In this document: piece after piece, positions 31,355 through 39,802 of the stretch
Numbering within the stretch: the stretch's first letter is position 1
Layout of the letters: every line of letters begins with the position of its first letter
From: Aromatoleum aromaticum EbN1
Lineage (GTDB): Bacteria > Pseudomonadota > Gammaproteobacteria > Burkholderiales > Rhodocyclaceae
Length of the DNA stretch: 64,000 bases
NCBI RefSeq assembly: GCF_000025965.1
Contig: NC_006513.1
Span: 2,728,001-2,792,000 of the forward strand
Reading direction: 5' to 3'
Notes under the pieces: model-generated
What the model was told of the DNA's origin: nothing
Seen by the model: the letters and a program-made list of their open reading frames with translations, nothing else
Database searches by the model: none
Made by a program: the position numbers and the translations under genes

Positions 31355-32656
31355 TCACGGCCGGCGCCACGCCGGTTCGCCCATCACCCACGTCGCCGCG
31401 ACGGCGCGGTCGTCGCCGAGCAGCATCAGCGCGAACAGCCGCTCGGCGAGGGTCGTGGCGACGGCCGTGCGCCGGGCGAGCAACGGCGTCGCGGCCGGGT
31501 CCAGCACCACCAGGTCGGCTTCGCGTCCGGTGTCGAAACTGCCGATGCGGTCGTCGAGATACAGGCTGCGCGCGCCGCCGCGGGTCGCGAGGTAGAAGCC
31601 GCGCTCGACCGGCAGCCGCTGTCCCCGGAGTTGCTGCACCTTGTAGGCTTCGTTGAGCGTCTGCAGCATCGAGAAGCTGGTGCCGCCGCCAACGTCGGTG
31701 CCGAGCCCGACCCGCACGCCCGCGGCGTGCGCCCGGTCGAGATCGAACAGGCCCGAGCCGAGGAACAGGTTCGAGGTCGGGCAGAAGCTGATCGCCGCCC
31801 CCGTCGCCGCCAGGCGGGTGCGATCGGTGTCGTCGATCCACACGCAGTGCGCGAACACGCTGCGCGCGCCGAGCTGGCCGTAGCGTTCATAGACGTCGAG
31901 GTAGCTGCGCGCTTCCGGGTAGAGCCTCGCGACCCAGGCCACTTCGCGCTCGTTCTCGGCGAGGTGGGACTGCAGATAGACGCCGGGATGATCGGCGAAG
32001 AGGCGTCCGGCAAGCGCCATCTGCGCAGGCGTCGAGGTCGGGGCGAAACGCGGCGTCACCGCATACAGCAGGCGATCGCGGCCGTGCCAGCGCTCGATCA
32101 GCGCCTTCGATTCCGCATCGCCGCCGTCGGCGGGGTCGCGCAGGAAGTCCGGGCAGTTACGGTCCATCAGCACTTTGCCGGCGATCATCCGCATGTGCCG
32201 TTTGCGCGCCGCGGCGAACAGCGCATCGACGGACGCTGGATGCACGGTCGCAAACGCCATCGCGGTCGTCGTGCCGTTCCGCAGCAGCTCGTCGCAGAAG
32301 AACTCCGCGACCGCCGCCGCGTGAGCCGGATCGGCGAAACGCCGTTCGGTCGGGTAGGTATATTTCTCGAGCCACGCGAGCACCTGTTCGCCATAGCTCG
32401 CGACGATGTCGGTCTGCGCGTAATGGATGTGCGTGTCGATGAAGCCGGGCAGGACGAGCTTGCCACGGTAGTCGTCGACAGTCGTTCCGGCCGGCAGCCG
32501 GGGCAGGAGGTCGGCGGCGGGGCCGAGTTCGGCGACGAGGCCGTCGCGCACGATCAGCAACCCGTCCGGAAAGTGCGCCAGCGCGTCGGCGCCGAGGTCC
32601 GCCGGGTCGCCGAGGAAGTGCACGATCTCGCCGCGGATTGCCCGCAATCCGCTCAT
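31355..32656 (-). CDS. guaD: Guanine deaminase
   Basis: 433 residues of the amidohydrolase superfamily. The zinc motif is LPGFIDTHIHYAQTDIVASYG, followed by YTYPTERRFADPAHAAAVAEFF (a guanine-deaminase signature), QSHLAENEREVAWV (His), FAHCVWIDD (His) and GLGTDVGGGTSFSML (Asp). It converts guanine to xanthine and ammonia. No xanthine dehydrogenase or other purine genes are adjacent in the window. It is convergent with aacS and probably monocistronic. Confidence 0.92.
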   Translation of the reverse strand: MSGLRAIRGEIVHFLGDPADLGADALAHFPDGLLIVRDGLVAELGPAADLLPRLPAGTTVDDYRGKLVLPGFIDTHIHYAQTDIVASYGEQVLAWLEKYTYPTERRFADPAHAAAVAEFFCDELLRNGTTTAMAFATVHPASVDALFAAARKRHMRMIAGKVLMDRNCPDFLRDPADGGDAESKALIERWHGRDRLLYAVTPRFAPTSTPAQMALAGRLFADHPGVYLQSHLAENEREVAWVARLYPEARSYLDVYERYGQLGARSVFAHCVWIDDTDRTRLAATGAAISFCPTSNLFLGSGLFDLDRAHAAGVRVGLGTDVGGGTSFSMLQTLNEAYKVQQLRGQRLPVERGFYLATRGGARSLYLDDRIGSFDTGREADLVVLDPAATPLLARRTAVATTLAERLFALMLLGDDRAVAATWVMGEPAWRRP

Positions 32657-32745
32657 TGCCCGCCTCCGTCAGCGCGTTCCGACAGGCCAGAACGCGCCGG
32701 CTCGAGGAAGCCGGCGGGGAGATGCTGGAAGGGGGCGCTCACTTT

Positions 32746-33393
32746 TCAGGGAACGTGCAGCCGGCTCTGGTGCGGCAGGTGGCGGGCGAGGAAATCCATC
32801 TGGTCGGCGAGGATCTGGCGGTTGCACAGGATCAGGTATTCGGCCTTGTTCGGCACGTACGGTGCATACAGCAGCGGCATCCGCGCCTGTTCCGGCGTGC
32901 GCCCGCTCTTGCGCTGGTTGCAGGGCCGGCACGAGGTTACGACATTCATCCACACGTCGCGCCCGCCCTGCGAAACCGGGACGATGTGCTCGCGCGTCAG
33001 GATGTGGCCCGAGAAGCGGTCGCCGCAATAGGCGCAGATGTGACGGTCGCGGTGAAACAGTTCGCGGTTGTTCAGCGGCGGAACCTGGCTGTGGCTGTCC
33101 GGACGGAAGCTGCGTCCCTTGATCGCGATGATGCTGTTCGCGGTGATTTCGGAACGCAGCCCGGTGGCGCGACAGATTCCCCCGACGAAGCGGAACTGCC
33201 GGTTTCCGACGACCCATGCGACCATGTCGAGAGCATAGTAGTGGCACGCCGCCTGCCAGCTTATCCAGCGGTGCGGCAGGCCGCGGCTGTCGAGCGTGAG
33301 GATCCAGGGGTGTTGCACGACAGGGAGCCTTGCCCGCGGCTGGCCCGGTCGTCGTTCGGATTCGATTGCGTTGTCATGAGCCGCTGTCGGCAC
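32746..33393 (-). CDS. HNH endonuclease
   Basis: 215 residues from GTG 33393, chosen because AGGAGG lies 4 bases before it. The frame is open further upstream, but that part is Arg-rich and resembles non-coding translation. The HNH motif is complete: CAYCGDRFSGHILTREHIVPVSQGGRDVWMNVVTSCRPCNQRKSGRTPEQA, with two CxxC zinc pairs and the EH dyad. The N-terminal region (WILTLDSRGLPHRWISWQAACHYYALDMVAW) is the conserved non-catalytic domain of a widespread housekeeping-type HNH family in proteobacteria. Cellular role unknown; nothing suggests a restriction system or intron. Confidence 0.85.
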   Translation of the reverse strand: MPTAAHDNAIESERRPGQPRARLPVVQHPWILTLDSRGLPHRWISWQAACHYYALDMVAWVVGNRQFRFVGGICRATGLRSEITANSIIAIKGRSFRPDSHSQVPPLNNRELFHRDRHICAYCGDRFSGHILTREHIVPVSQGGRDVWMNVVTSCRPCNQRKSGRTPEQARMPLLYAPYVPNKAEYLILCNRQILADQMDFLARHLPHQSRLHVP

Positions 33394-33518
33394 GATACCT
33401 CCTGCGCTGCTGTTCTGTCGGCACACGGGGCGCCGGCACGGTCCTGCCGGACCGATGATGCGAACCGGCAGTGTATCGGCCGGCCTTTTGTCATTCGATC
33501 GGCGGCGGCCGCAGTGGT

Positions 33519-34070
33519 TCAGGCAGTGCCGACTGGCGGGGGCGGGGCGAGATCGCTGGTGCGGAAGCGGAAAGTGCCGCGGCGCCGGTCGTCGAAATAA
33601 TGCTGCAACGTCAGCGCGATCGACCGGAACGCGATCTCGTTCCACGGGATTTCATGCTCCGCAAACAATCCGACCTCCAGCGATTCCTCGCCGGGCGCGA
33701 AATCCAGGTCGATCAGGCGCGCCCGATAGACGATGTGGACCTGGCTGATGTGCGGGACGTTGATCAGCGTAAATATTTCGCCGACCTCGATCCGCGCGCA
33801 GGCTTCCTCGAGGGTCTCGCGCGCCGCGGCCTGTGCCGTCGTCTCGTCGTTTTCCATGAAACCCGCCGGCAGCGTCCAGAAGCCGTGGCGCGGTTCGATC
33901 GCGCGCCGGCAAAGCAGGATGCGGTCTTCCCATTCCGGGATCGCGCCGACGACGATCTTCGGATTGACGTAATGAATACTGCCGCAGGTCGCACACACAT
34001 GGCGCGGCAGCGAGTCTCCGGGAGGAATGCGCAACTCGACGGTCGCGCCGCAGTTCGAGCAGAACTTCAT
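33519..34070 (-). CDS. NUDIX hydrolase with N-terminal zinc ribbon (NudC/YgdP-like)
   Basis: 183 residues from ATG 34070 (MKFCSNCGATVELRIPPGD). A zinc ribbon comes first (CSNCG ... CATCGSIHYVNPKIVVGAIP). The Nudix box is GFMENDETTAQAAARETLEEACARI, matching GX5EX7REUXEE, with Cys where the last consensus Gly often is. The ribbon and the HYVNP motif resemble ADP-ribose/NADH-pyrophosphatase-like Nudix proteins. Substrate not fixed. It is followed (in its direction) by the HNH gene after 125 bp. Confidence 0.88.
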   Translation of the reverse strand: MKFCSNCGATVELRIPPGDSLPRHVCATCGSIHYVNPKIVVGAIPEWEDRILLCRRAIEPRHGFWTLPAGFMENDETTAQAAARETLEEACARIEVGEIFTLINVPHISQVHIVYRARLIDLDFAPGEESLEVGLFAEHEIPWNEIAFRSIALTLQHYFDDRRRGTFRFRTSDLAPPPPVGTA

Positions 34071-34494
34071 GGCAGTGGCTGAAGGCTGGGGGTCGCTGGA
34101 TTCTAGCCCGGAACGCCGGCGCCTCGGTGGCGGGGGGCGCAAAAGGGCCCGCGAGCGCTGCGTAAACCGCATTCGTCGGGCATGCGGAAGGGCAGCTCGC
34201 ACAGGAGTGCCGTCGATATAACAGACGACTCGTGAAGTGTGTAATCCTGCCGCTCCCGTCGTGGATCTCGCTTGCAATTGCTAACAATTGAACGAGCCGC
34301 AGAGTTTCAATCGCGTGTATGTGTGCGGATTGTCGAGGTCTCGCCGGCGTGACGACGCTTTCGAACAGCCAGCTCGTGTGGTGATCCTTGGCCTGAAGGA
34401 GCTGCTCCCGCTGCAATGCGAGCGGCTGCGGGCGTTCGGCGAAATACCGAAAGCGGGGCGAACGGACGGCGGGGCGAACGCTGCCGCCCGAAGC
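34071..34494. other. Intergenic region, no gene seen
   Basis: This 424-bp gap lies upstream of the Nudix gene and downstream of transaldolase, both on the minus strand. Open frames within it look like non-coding translation. The one distinct feature is an AT-rich dyad, CAATTG-CTAA-CAATTG (34275-34290), about 205 bp upstream of the Nudix start, which could be part of a promoter or a protein-binding site. No RNA gene was recognised. Confidence 0.4.
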
Positions 34495-35574
34495 TCAGGC
34501 AGTGAGGTCGAGAAGCCCGGCAAAGGCTTCTTCGAACTGGCGCAGTCCTTCGTCCTGCAGACGCTTCCCGGCCGTCGTCATGTCGATGCCGAGCCTTTCC
34601 AGTGCAGCGAACTGCGCTCGCGCCGCGTCGACATCCCGGTCGAGCGTGCGGGCGACAGTGCCGTGGTCGCGCAGCGCCGCGAGCGTCGCGTCGGGCAGCG
34701 TGTTGACCGTCTCCGGCCCGATCAGCGGTTCGACGTACATGAGGTCGCTGTAAGCGGCGTTCTTCGTCCCGGTGCTCGCCCAGAGCATGAGCTGCGGCCG
34801 TGCGCCGGCGCTGCGCAGGCTGGCGAACGCGGGACCGTGGAAGCGTTCGCGATAACGCTCGTACGCGAGCTTCGCCATCGCGACGGCGGATTTTCCGCGC
34901 AGCGCGAGCGCAGCGTCACTACCGATCTCGCCGAGCTGACTGTCGAGCAGCGTGTCCACGCGGCTCAGGAACAGGCTCGCGACCGACATCACGCGCCCGA
35001 CGTCGCCTCCCGCCTGCTGCCAGGCCGCGAGGCCGCCCAGGTAGGCTTCGGCGACTGCGTCGACGTGCGCCAGCGAGAACATCAGCGTCACGTTCACGCT
35101 CACTCCGTGTCCGGTCAGCTGCTCGATGGCTTCGAGGCCGGCGGAGGTTGCGGGCACCTTGATCAGCACATTGTCGCGCCCGACCGCATGCTTCAGGCGC
35201 AGCCCGGCAGCGACGGTCCGCGCCGTGTCGTGCGCGAGCGCCGGCGACACTTCGAGACTCACGTAGCCGGCATTGCCGCGGCTCTCGTCGAACACCGGGC
35301 GCAGCAGGTCGCAGGCGCGCTGCACGTCCGGGATCACGAGCCGCTCGTAGCGGGTTTCGGCGTCGATCGCTTCGCCCTTGAGACGGGCGAGGTCTTCTTC
35401 GTAGTAGCGTCCGCCGGCGATCGCCTTGTGGAAGATCGCCGGATTGGTCGTGACGCCGGCGATGCCGTCCGCGGCGATCAGTTGGGCAAGGTGCCCTTCG
35501 TTGAGAAGGGTGCGGGAAAGATTGTCGAGCCAGACCTGCTGGCCTTCGGCGCGTACGCGGAGCAGAGGATTCAT
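34495..35574 (-). CDS. tal: Transaldolase
   Basis: 359 residues, the long (TalB-distinct, cyanobacterial/actinobacterial-like) class. Hallmarks: VWLDNLSRTLL, GVTTNPAIFHKAI, the Schiff-base lysine K139 in NVLIKVPATSAGLEAI, VNVTLMFSLAHVDAVAEAYL and LMLWASTGTKNAAYSD. It exchanges three-carbon units between sugar phosphates in the non-oxidative pentose phosphate pathway. It stands alone between the Nudix and cysteine synthase genes. Confidence 0.93.
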   Translation of the reverse strand: MNPLLRVRAEGQQVWLDNLSRTLLNEGHLAQLIAADGIAGVTTNPAIFHKAIAGGRYYEEDLARLKGEAIDAETRYERLVIPDVQRACDLLRPVFDESRGNAGYVSLEVSPALAHDTARTVAAGLRLKHAVGRDNVLIKVPATSAGLEAIEQLTGHGVSVNVTLMFSLAHVDAVAEAYLGGLAAWQQAGGDVGRVMSVASLFLSRVDTLLDSQLGEIGSDAALALRGKSAVAMAKLAYERYRERFHGPAFASLRSAGARPQLMLWASTGTKNAAYSDLMYVEPLIGPETVNTLPDATLAALRDHGTVARTLDRDVDAARAQFAALERLGIDMTTAGKRLQDEGLRQFEEAFAGLLDLTA

Positions 35575-35665
35575 GGATGACTGCGATGAGAGGTTGCTCG
35601 AGGATTCATTGTGCTATGAATCATCGGGCGCCGAAAGCTTGCACGACCCGGCGCGGGCCTCGCTT

Positions 35666-35689
35666 GGCAGCCCCCGTGCGGGGGCTGCC
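35666..35689. terminator. Strong hairpin after cysteine synthase, terminator-like but no T-run
   Basis: A perfect 10-bp stem (GGCAGCCCCC / GGGGGCTGCC) with a 4-base loop (GTGC) sits 75 bp past the end of cysK and 90 bp before the transaldolase start. No run of T follows on either strand, so it may act as a pause/termination or mRNA-protection hairpin rather than a classical intrinsic terminator. Confidence 0.5.
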
Positions 35690-35763
35690 GCCGCGCGATT
35701 CGGGCAGTCGGCCGCCGCAAATCACCGGTGTTCCGGGCGAGGGCGGCCGCGCGCAGGCGTCGT

Positions 35764-36741
35764 TCAGATCGCCACGCCCGAAGCGTCGAAAAGGCCTTCG
35801 AACAGGATCGAGCTGAGGTAGCGTTCGCCCGAGTCCGGCAGCACTACGACGATCGTCTTGCCGGCATTCTCCGGGCGCTGGGCGATGCGCGCAGCTACCG
35901 CCACCGCGGCGCCGCAGGAGATGCCGGAGAGGATGCCTTCCTCGCGCGCGAGCCGATGCGCGTAGAGAATCGCGTCTTCGTTGCTGACCGTCTCGACGGC
36001 GTCGATCAGCGACAGGTCGAGCACTTTCGGCACGAAGCCGGCGCCGAGTCCCTGGATCTTGTGCGGCCCCGGCTTGAGCGGCTCTCCGGCGCGCGTCTGC
36101 GTCAGTACCGGGCTGGCTTCCGGTTCAACCGCGACCGAAACGATCGGCTTGCCCCGCGTCTCCTTGAAGTAACGCGACACGCCCGTGATCGTCCCGCCGG
36201 TACCGACGCCGGAAATGAAGATATCGACGTTGCCGTCGGTGTCGTTCCAGATCTCCGGGCCTGTCGTCGACGCGTGGATCGCCGGATTTGCGGGGTTGTT
36301 GAACTGTTGCAGCAGCACGTAGCGACCGGGGTCGGACGCGGCGATCTCCTCGGCTTTCGCGATCGCGCCGTTCATGCCCTTGGCTCCCTCGGTCAGCACC
36401 AGCTTCGCGCCGTATGCGACGAGGAGCTTGCGCCGTTCGACGCTCATCGTCTCGGGCATCGTCAGCGTGATCGGGATGCCGCGCGCGGCGGCGACGAACG
36501 CCAGCGCGATGCCGGTGTTGCCGCTCGTCGGCTCGACGATTTCCTTGCCGGGGCCGAGCAGGCCGCGTTGCTCGGCGTCCCAGATCATCGCAGCGCCGAT
36601 ACGGCATTTCACCGAATAGGCGGGGTTGCGGCCTTCGATTTTCGCAAGGACGGTCGCCGTGGCGCCGTCGGTGACGCGATTCAGCTTGACCAAGGGTGTC
36701 TTGCCGATCGACAAGGCATTGTCGGAATACCAGTTCGACAT
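35764..36741 (-). CDS. cysK: Cysteine synthase A (O-acetylserine sulfhydrylase)
   Basis: 325 residues from ATG 36741 ([23 protein letters not shown]); a longer open frame upstream has no family similarity. PLP lysine K45 lies in [15 protein letters not shown]. Also visible are the substrate loop [16 protein letters not shown], the [15 protein letters not shown] phosphate-binding loop and [12 protein letters not shown]. It makes cysteine from O-acetylserine and sulfide in the cytosol. Length and motifs match CysK rather than CysM. Confidence 0.94.
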   Translation of the reverse strand: MSNWYSDNALSIGKTPLVKLNRVTDGATATVLAKIEGRNPAYSVKCRIGAAMIWDAEQRGLLGPGKEIVEPTSGNTGIALAFVAAARGIPITLTMPETMSVERRKLLVAYGAKLVLTEGAKGMNGAIAKAEEIAASDPGRYVLLQQFNNPANPAIHASTTGPEIWNDTDGNVDIFISGVGTGGTITGVSRYFKETRGKPIVSVAVEPEASPVLTQTRAGEPLKPGPHKIQGLGAGFVPKVLDLSLIDAVETVSNEDAILYAHRLAREEGILSGISCGAAVAVAARIAQRPENAGKTIVVVLPDSGERYLSSILFEGLFDASGVAI

Positions 36742-37206
36742 AATCGGACTCCATGAAAGAGTGGAATGAATGCTCACGGCCCCGGCCCGTTCGGGCGCGA
36801 GGGCCGAGACACGGATCGACGAATGAACGAGAGCAGCTTCAGACAGGAAGATTACGACAGTCGGCGTCGGTTTAGCGAAGAACCTCTCCGATGACTCGTG
36901 ACTGCGAGGCATCCGCGCGCGAAGCGGCCGGCTGCATCCACCCTGCTTGCGGCACTGCAGCCGGGGCGATGCGCTTCCAGCCGGCGGCACGACGTGTTTC
37001 ACGAACGAAACACTTCGCGATGGCCAGGTTACTGAAAAAAACGAGCTACTACAAAGCCTTGTCTTTGAATCCGGCGAAAGAGCCGGGTTTTGCCACGGCA
37101 AGGTTGTACAACTTCTGAACAGTCAGGCATGCATCTCGTCGAGACCAATGCCGCTGCGACAGAATAGGTGACGTTCAATCAATACCTTGGCGGCGCCGCG
37201 CATCAA
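36742..37206. other. Intergenic control region between cysK and the Fap-like operon
   Basis: A 465-bp gap between divergent genes. It holds no convincing reading frame. It contains the perfect dyad at 36994-37013 and ends at the sigma-54 promoter at 37207. The remainder shows nothing I can name. Confidence 0.5.
36994..37013. promoter_or_regulatory. Perfect dyad, candidate enhancer (UAS) for the sigma-54 promoter
   Basis: GTGTTTC-ACGAAC-GAAACAC: 7-bp perfect arms with a 6-base spacer. It is about 195-210 bp upstream of the -24 element at 37207, a usual place for a bacterial enhancer-binding protein, and the only strong dyad in the gap. The candidate binder is the VpsR-like activator encoded at 42279-43619; that link is inference. 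Confidence 0.5.
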
Positions 37207-37221
37207 TGGCACAGCTCTTGC
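37207..37221 (+). promoter_or_regulatory. Sigma-54 (-24/-12) promoter of the Fap-like operon
   Basis: TGGCAC-AGCTC-TTGC: both core elements match the consensus exactly with the required 5-base spacing. Expected transcription start is near 37233, giving a leader of about 47 nt to ATG 37280, which has GAAGGGGA just before it. Confidence 0.85.
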
Positions 37222-37279
37222 GCAAGGTCGGCACCGGGCTTGGCATGGGGCTGGCCCTGGCTCTCGAAGGGGAAGTGCA

Positions 37280-38638
37280 ATGAGAAAAACATTGATTTCA
37301 GCCGCGATCGGACTTGCCTTTGGTCTTGCCGGGCAAGCTTGGGCGAATCCGGTGAATACGGTCACGGACACTACCGACGACAACACGCAAACCGCAACGG
37401 CGAATTCGACGCAGAGCGGACCCGGACCACAAGCGAACGAGTATTCGAACGCTACCGATAACACGGATAACCGCGTCGACAACTCGGACAATTCGGACAA
37501 CCGGACGGACAACAACTCCGACAATCGCGTCGACAACTCCGACAATTCCGACAATCGCGTCGACGACAACTCCGATAACCGCGTCGACAACTCGGACAAC
37601 TCGGACAACCATATCGACGACGACTCGGACAATCGCGTCGACAACACGAACAACTCCGATCAGAACAACGACAAGAGCGCCGGCGACAATCGCAACAACG
37701 ACGGCACGGCGCGCGCCGAGGGCTATGGCACGGCCGCGGCGAACAACGGCTCGACCTCGACGGCTACGTTCACCAACGCATTCAATACCACTGAGGTAAT
37801 GGCGATTGCGACCCTCAACGGCACGGTCAGCGGCGTGTCCGTGAGCAACGTCGGCAACATCGCGACAAACCACGGCAGCGCATACGGCGGCAATGGGGCG
37901 GCCGGCGGAGCCGGCAATGGCGGCGACGGGATCGGCGGGAATGCCAATGGCGCGGGCGGTGCCGGCGGAGCAGCCGCAGGTGGGGAAGGTGGCATGGGCA
38001 GCAATGGCGGGGACGGCGCCGGTGGGGCCGCCGCCAGTGGCACTGCGAACGGCGCCACCGGATCGACTGGCGGAAGTGCTTATAGCGCCAACGGGGATGG
38101 TGGCGACGGCAGCGGTGGTGGCGGCTCGGGCAGCGCCAGCAACGGTTCGAGCGGTGGCTCGGGCGTCCCGGGCGGGGAGGGTGGCCTGGCCGGAGGCGCG
38201 GGTAATTCGGGCGACTCGAGTGCGGCCGCCAATGGCGGCAGCGGGACCGGCGGCGCGGGCGGCACGGCCACCAACACAGCGGGCAACGGCGGCAACGGCG
38301 GCACGGCGACCAGCGGCGCTGCGACCGCCGGTAACGGCACTGCCGGCAACGGCGGCAACGGCGGCAACGGCGGCACCAACACGGCCGGCAACGGCGGTGA
38401 CGGCGGCACGAACACTGCGGGTGCCGGAACGGGCGGTGCGGGTACAGGCGGCGCCGGCGCTGCGGGCGGCGCGGGTGGCACGGCGTATGCCGATGCAGGC
38501 GCCTTCAACATGTCCAACACCGTCGGCGGCGGCAGCCTGGCCAACTCGGCCGGCATCTCGATGACCTCGCTGAACAGCGGCATCGGTGCACTCGTGCAGC
38601 AAAGCGCAAACGTTCAGGCCAACCTGACGGTGCGGTAA
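37280..38638 (+). CDS. Secreted Asn/Asp-repeat and Gly-rich protein, candidate amyloid-like fibre subunit
   Basis: 452 residues from ATG 37280 (MRKTLISAAIGLAFGLAGQA), with a Sec signal peptide cleaving after AWA. Residues 63-133 are four near-identical 18-residue units (DNRVDNSDNSDNRTDNNS type). Residues ~155-190 form a hydrophobic beta-prone island (NAFNTTEVMAIATLNGTVSG). Residues ~195-405 are extremely Gly/Ala/Asn/Ser/Thr-rich with GNGG-type repeats, recalling PGRS-type or fibre-forming sequences. The C-terminal ~43 residues return to a beta-prone, Asn/Ser/Gln-rich segment ending IGALVQQSANVQANLTVR. No cysteine occurs. First gene of the sigma-54 operon with a C39 peptidase. The parts suggest the exported structural subunit of a Fap-like functional amyloid or adhesin. 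I do not recognise a named family. Confidence 0.8.
   Translation: MRKTLISAAIGLAFGLAGQAWANPVNTVTDTTDDNTQTATANSTQSGPGPQANEYSNATDNTDNRVDNSDNSDNRTDNNSDNRVDNSDNSDNRVDDNSDNRVDNSDNSDNHIDDDSDNRVDNTNNSDQNNDKSAGDNRNNDGTARAEGYGTAAANNGSTSTATFTNAFNTTEVMAIATLNGTVSGVSVSNVGNIATNHGSAYGGNGAAGGAGNGGDGIGGNANGAGGAGGAAAGGEGGMGSNGGDGAGGAAASGTANGATGSTGGSAYSANGDGGDGSGGGGSGSASNGSSGGSGVPGGEGGLAGGAGNSGDSSAAANGGSGTGGAGGTATNTAGNGGNGGTATSGAATAGNGTAGNGGNGGNGGTNTAGNGGDGGTNTAGAGTGGAGTGGAGAAGGAGGTAYADAGAFNMSNTVGGGSLANSAGISMTSLNSGIGALVQQSANVQANLTVR
37466..37678 (+). repeat. In-frame tandem repeat, 54-bp unit, about four copies
   Basis: Codes for residues 63-133 of the fibre-candidate protein. Units read DNRVDNSDNSDNRTDNNS, then the same with RVDDNS, then with HIDDDS, then a degenerate copy DNRVDNTNNSDQNN. 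Within each unit a shorter DN-S/x-x rhythm recurs every three residues. Third-position differences between copies show it is maintained as protein, not a very recent DNA duplication. Confidence 0.88.
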
Positions 38639-38703
38639 GCAGCACGATCGAGCCGGGGGAGAAGCTTCCCCCGGCTTCACCTTTGCAGTCGAGGAGTGAA
38701 GCC

Positions 38704-39090
38704 ATGAGACAGGTACTGCCCCTGCTGACTCTCGGTATCGCGCTGGCCCTCCTGGCCGGCGGCACCCGCCTCGTGCATGCCGACGACGTCGTGATGCTCG
38801 GGGACGCGCAATCCGTCGCGCTGCAGCGCCCGGCGCAGAGGCTGATGGGCGGGCCTACGGTGGATGACGCGGTGCTTTCGGGGCAGCGCGGTGGCGCCGA
38901 TACGCACATCAGCGAAATACGCGCGGTCGGTTCGATGAGCGAAGTTTCCGTGTCGGATGCCGTCACCGGCTACAACCTGATCACCGAGGGCGCATTCGCC
39001 AATGCGAACATGATGGGAACCGTGGTCCAGAACAGCGGCAACGGCGTCATGATCCAGAACGCGGTAATCCTCAATCTCGAGGTGAAATGA
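38704..39090 (+). CDS. Small secreted protein, candidate minor fibre subunit
   Basis: 128 residues from ATG 38704 (MRQVLPLLTLGIALALLAGG, with GAGGAG upstream); an in-frame ATG 21 bp earlier is less likely. The signal peptide ends near LVHA-DD. The C-terminal 40 residues (NLITEGAFANANMMGTVVQN ... GVMIQNAVILNLEVK) share the TVVQNS-x5-IQ-x4-(I/L)N pattern with the protein encoded at 39803 (TVIQNS-x5-IQ-x4-IN). The ending resembles the Q/N-rich strands of minor curli/Fap-type subunits. Located 65 bp after the Gly-rich protein gene and 10 bp before the C39 peptidase gene, in one operon. No family name is known to me. Confidence 0.78.
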   Translation: MRQVLPLLTLGIALALLAGGTRLVHADDVVMLGDAQSVALQRPAQRLMGGPTVDDAVLSGQRGGADTHISEIRAVGSMSEVSVSDAVTGYNLITEGAFANANMMGTVVQNSGNGVMIQNAVILNLEVK

Positions 39091-39100
39091 CGAGGCCGTC

Positions 39101-39793
39101 ATGAAAGTCCGCCCGCTGTTCTTCATCGCGCTGCTGGGCGCGTCGGTGTGCCAGCCTGCGGCGGCGCAATCCGATCCGGCCAGGATTCTGGGGCCGTCCG
39201 GGAGCAGTTATGCAGTGCCCGTGACGAGCCTGAAAGGGGCGCGCTTCGTGTCGACGCTGCGTCAGCAATACGATTTCAGTTGCGGCTCCGCGGCGGTCGC
39301 GACGCTGCTCACGCATCATTACGACCGCAAGGTCGACGAAGTCGAGGTGTTCAAGCACATGTTCGAGCGCGGCGACCAGGCGAAGATCCGACGCGAGGGT
39401 TTTTCGATGCTCGACATGAAACTCTATCTCGACAGCAGCGGCTTTCGCGCCGAAGGCGTGCGCGCGTCGCTCGACCAGCTTTCCGCGGCACGTGTCCCGG
39501 CAATCGCGCTGATCAGGGAAAACGGCTACGCGCACTTCGTCGTGGTCAAGGGCCTGCGGGCGAAACGCGTCGTCATCGGCGACCCGGCAATGGGGACGCG
39601 CGTGCTCGATCGTACCGACTTCGAACGCTTCTGGACCAACGGCATCCTGCTCGTCATCAACGACCAGCCCGAGCGTGCCCGCTTCGACCGCGACGAGGAC
39701 TGGCGCGTCCGGCCTCCGGCGCCGATCGGGCAGGGGATCGGCGGCAATGCAACGGACGTCCTGCTGCTGCGCCGCGGGCCGATGGATTTTTGA
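39101..39793 (+). CDS. Secreted C39-type (bacteriocin-processing-like) cysteine peptidase, FapD-like
   Basis: 230 residues with signal peptide MKVRPLFFIALLGASVCQPA (cleavage near AAA-QS). The papain-like C39 domain has Gln55/56 and catalytic Cys61 in LRQQYDFSCGSAAVATLLTHHY, His145 in NGYAHFVVVKG and Asp161 in VVIGDPAMGTRVL. Unlike bacteriocin exporters it has no ABC or membrane domain, so it acts on its own in the periplasm. Stand-alone secreted C39 peptidases of this kind are the FapD component of functional-amyloid operons. Here the likely clients are the three secreted neighbours. No double-glycine leader cleavage sites were recognised in them, so the processing target is open. Confidence 0.85.
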   Translation: MKVRPLFFIALLGASVCQPAAAQSDPARILGPSGSSYAVPVTSLKGARFVSTLRQQYDFSCGSAAVATLLTHHYDRKVDEVEVFKHMFERGDQAKIRREGFSMLDMKLYLDSSGFRAEGVRASLDQLSAARVPAIALIRENGYAHFVVVKGLRAKRVVIGDPAMGTRVLDRTDFERFWTNGILLVINDQPERARFDRDEDWRVRPPAPIGQGIGGNATDVLLLRRGPMDF

Positions 39794-39802
39794 GTCTTTT
39801 CG

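Noticed and set aside
34288-35580. 430-codon open frame on the plus strand opposite transaldolase
   Set aside because: Antisense to a clear transaldolase gene; no protein features.
37466-37678. Short regular repeats, considered as a CRISPR array
   Set aside because: The repeats are contiguous 54-bp units in frame with a secreted protein, without unique spacers and without cas genes.
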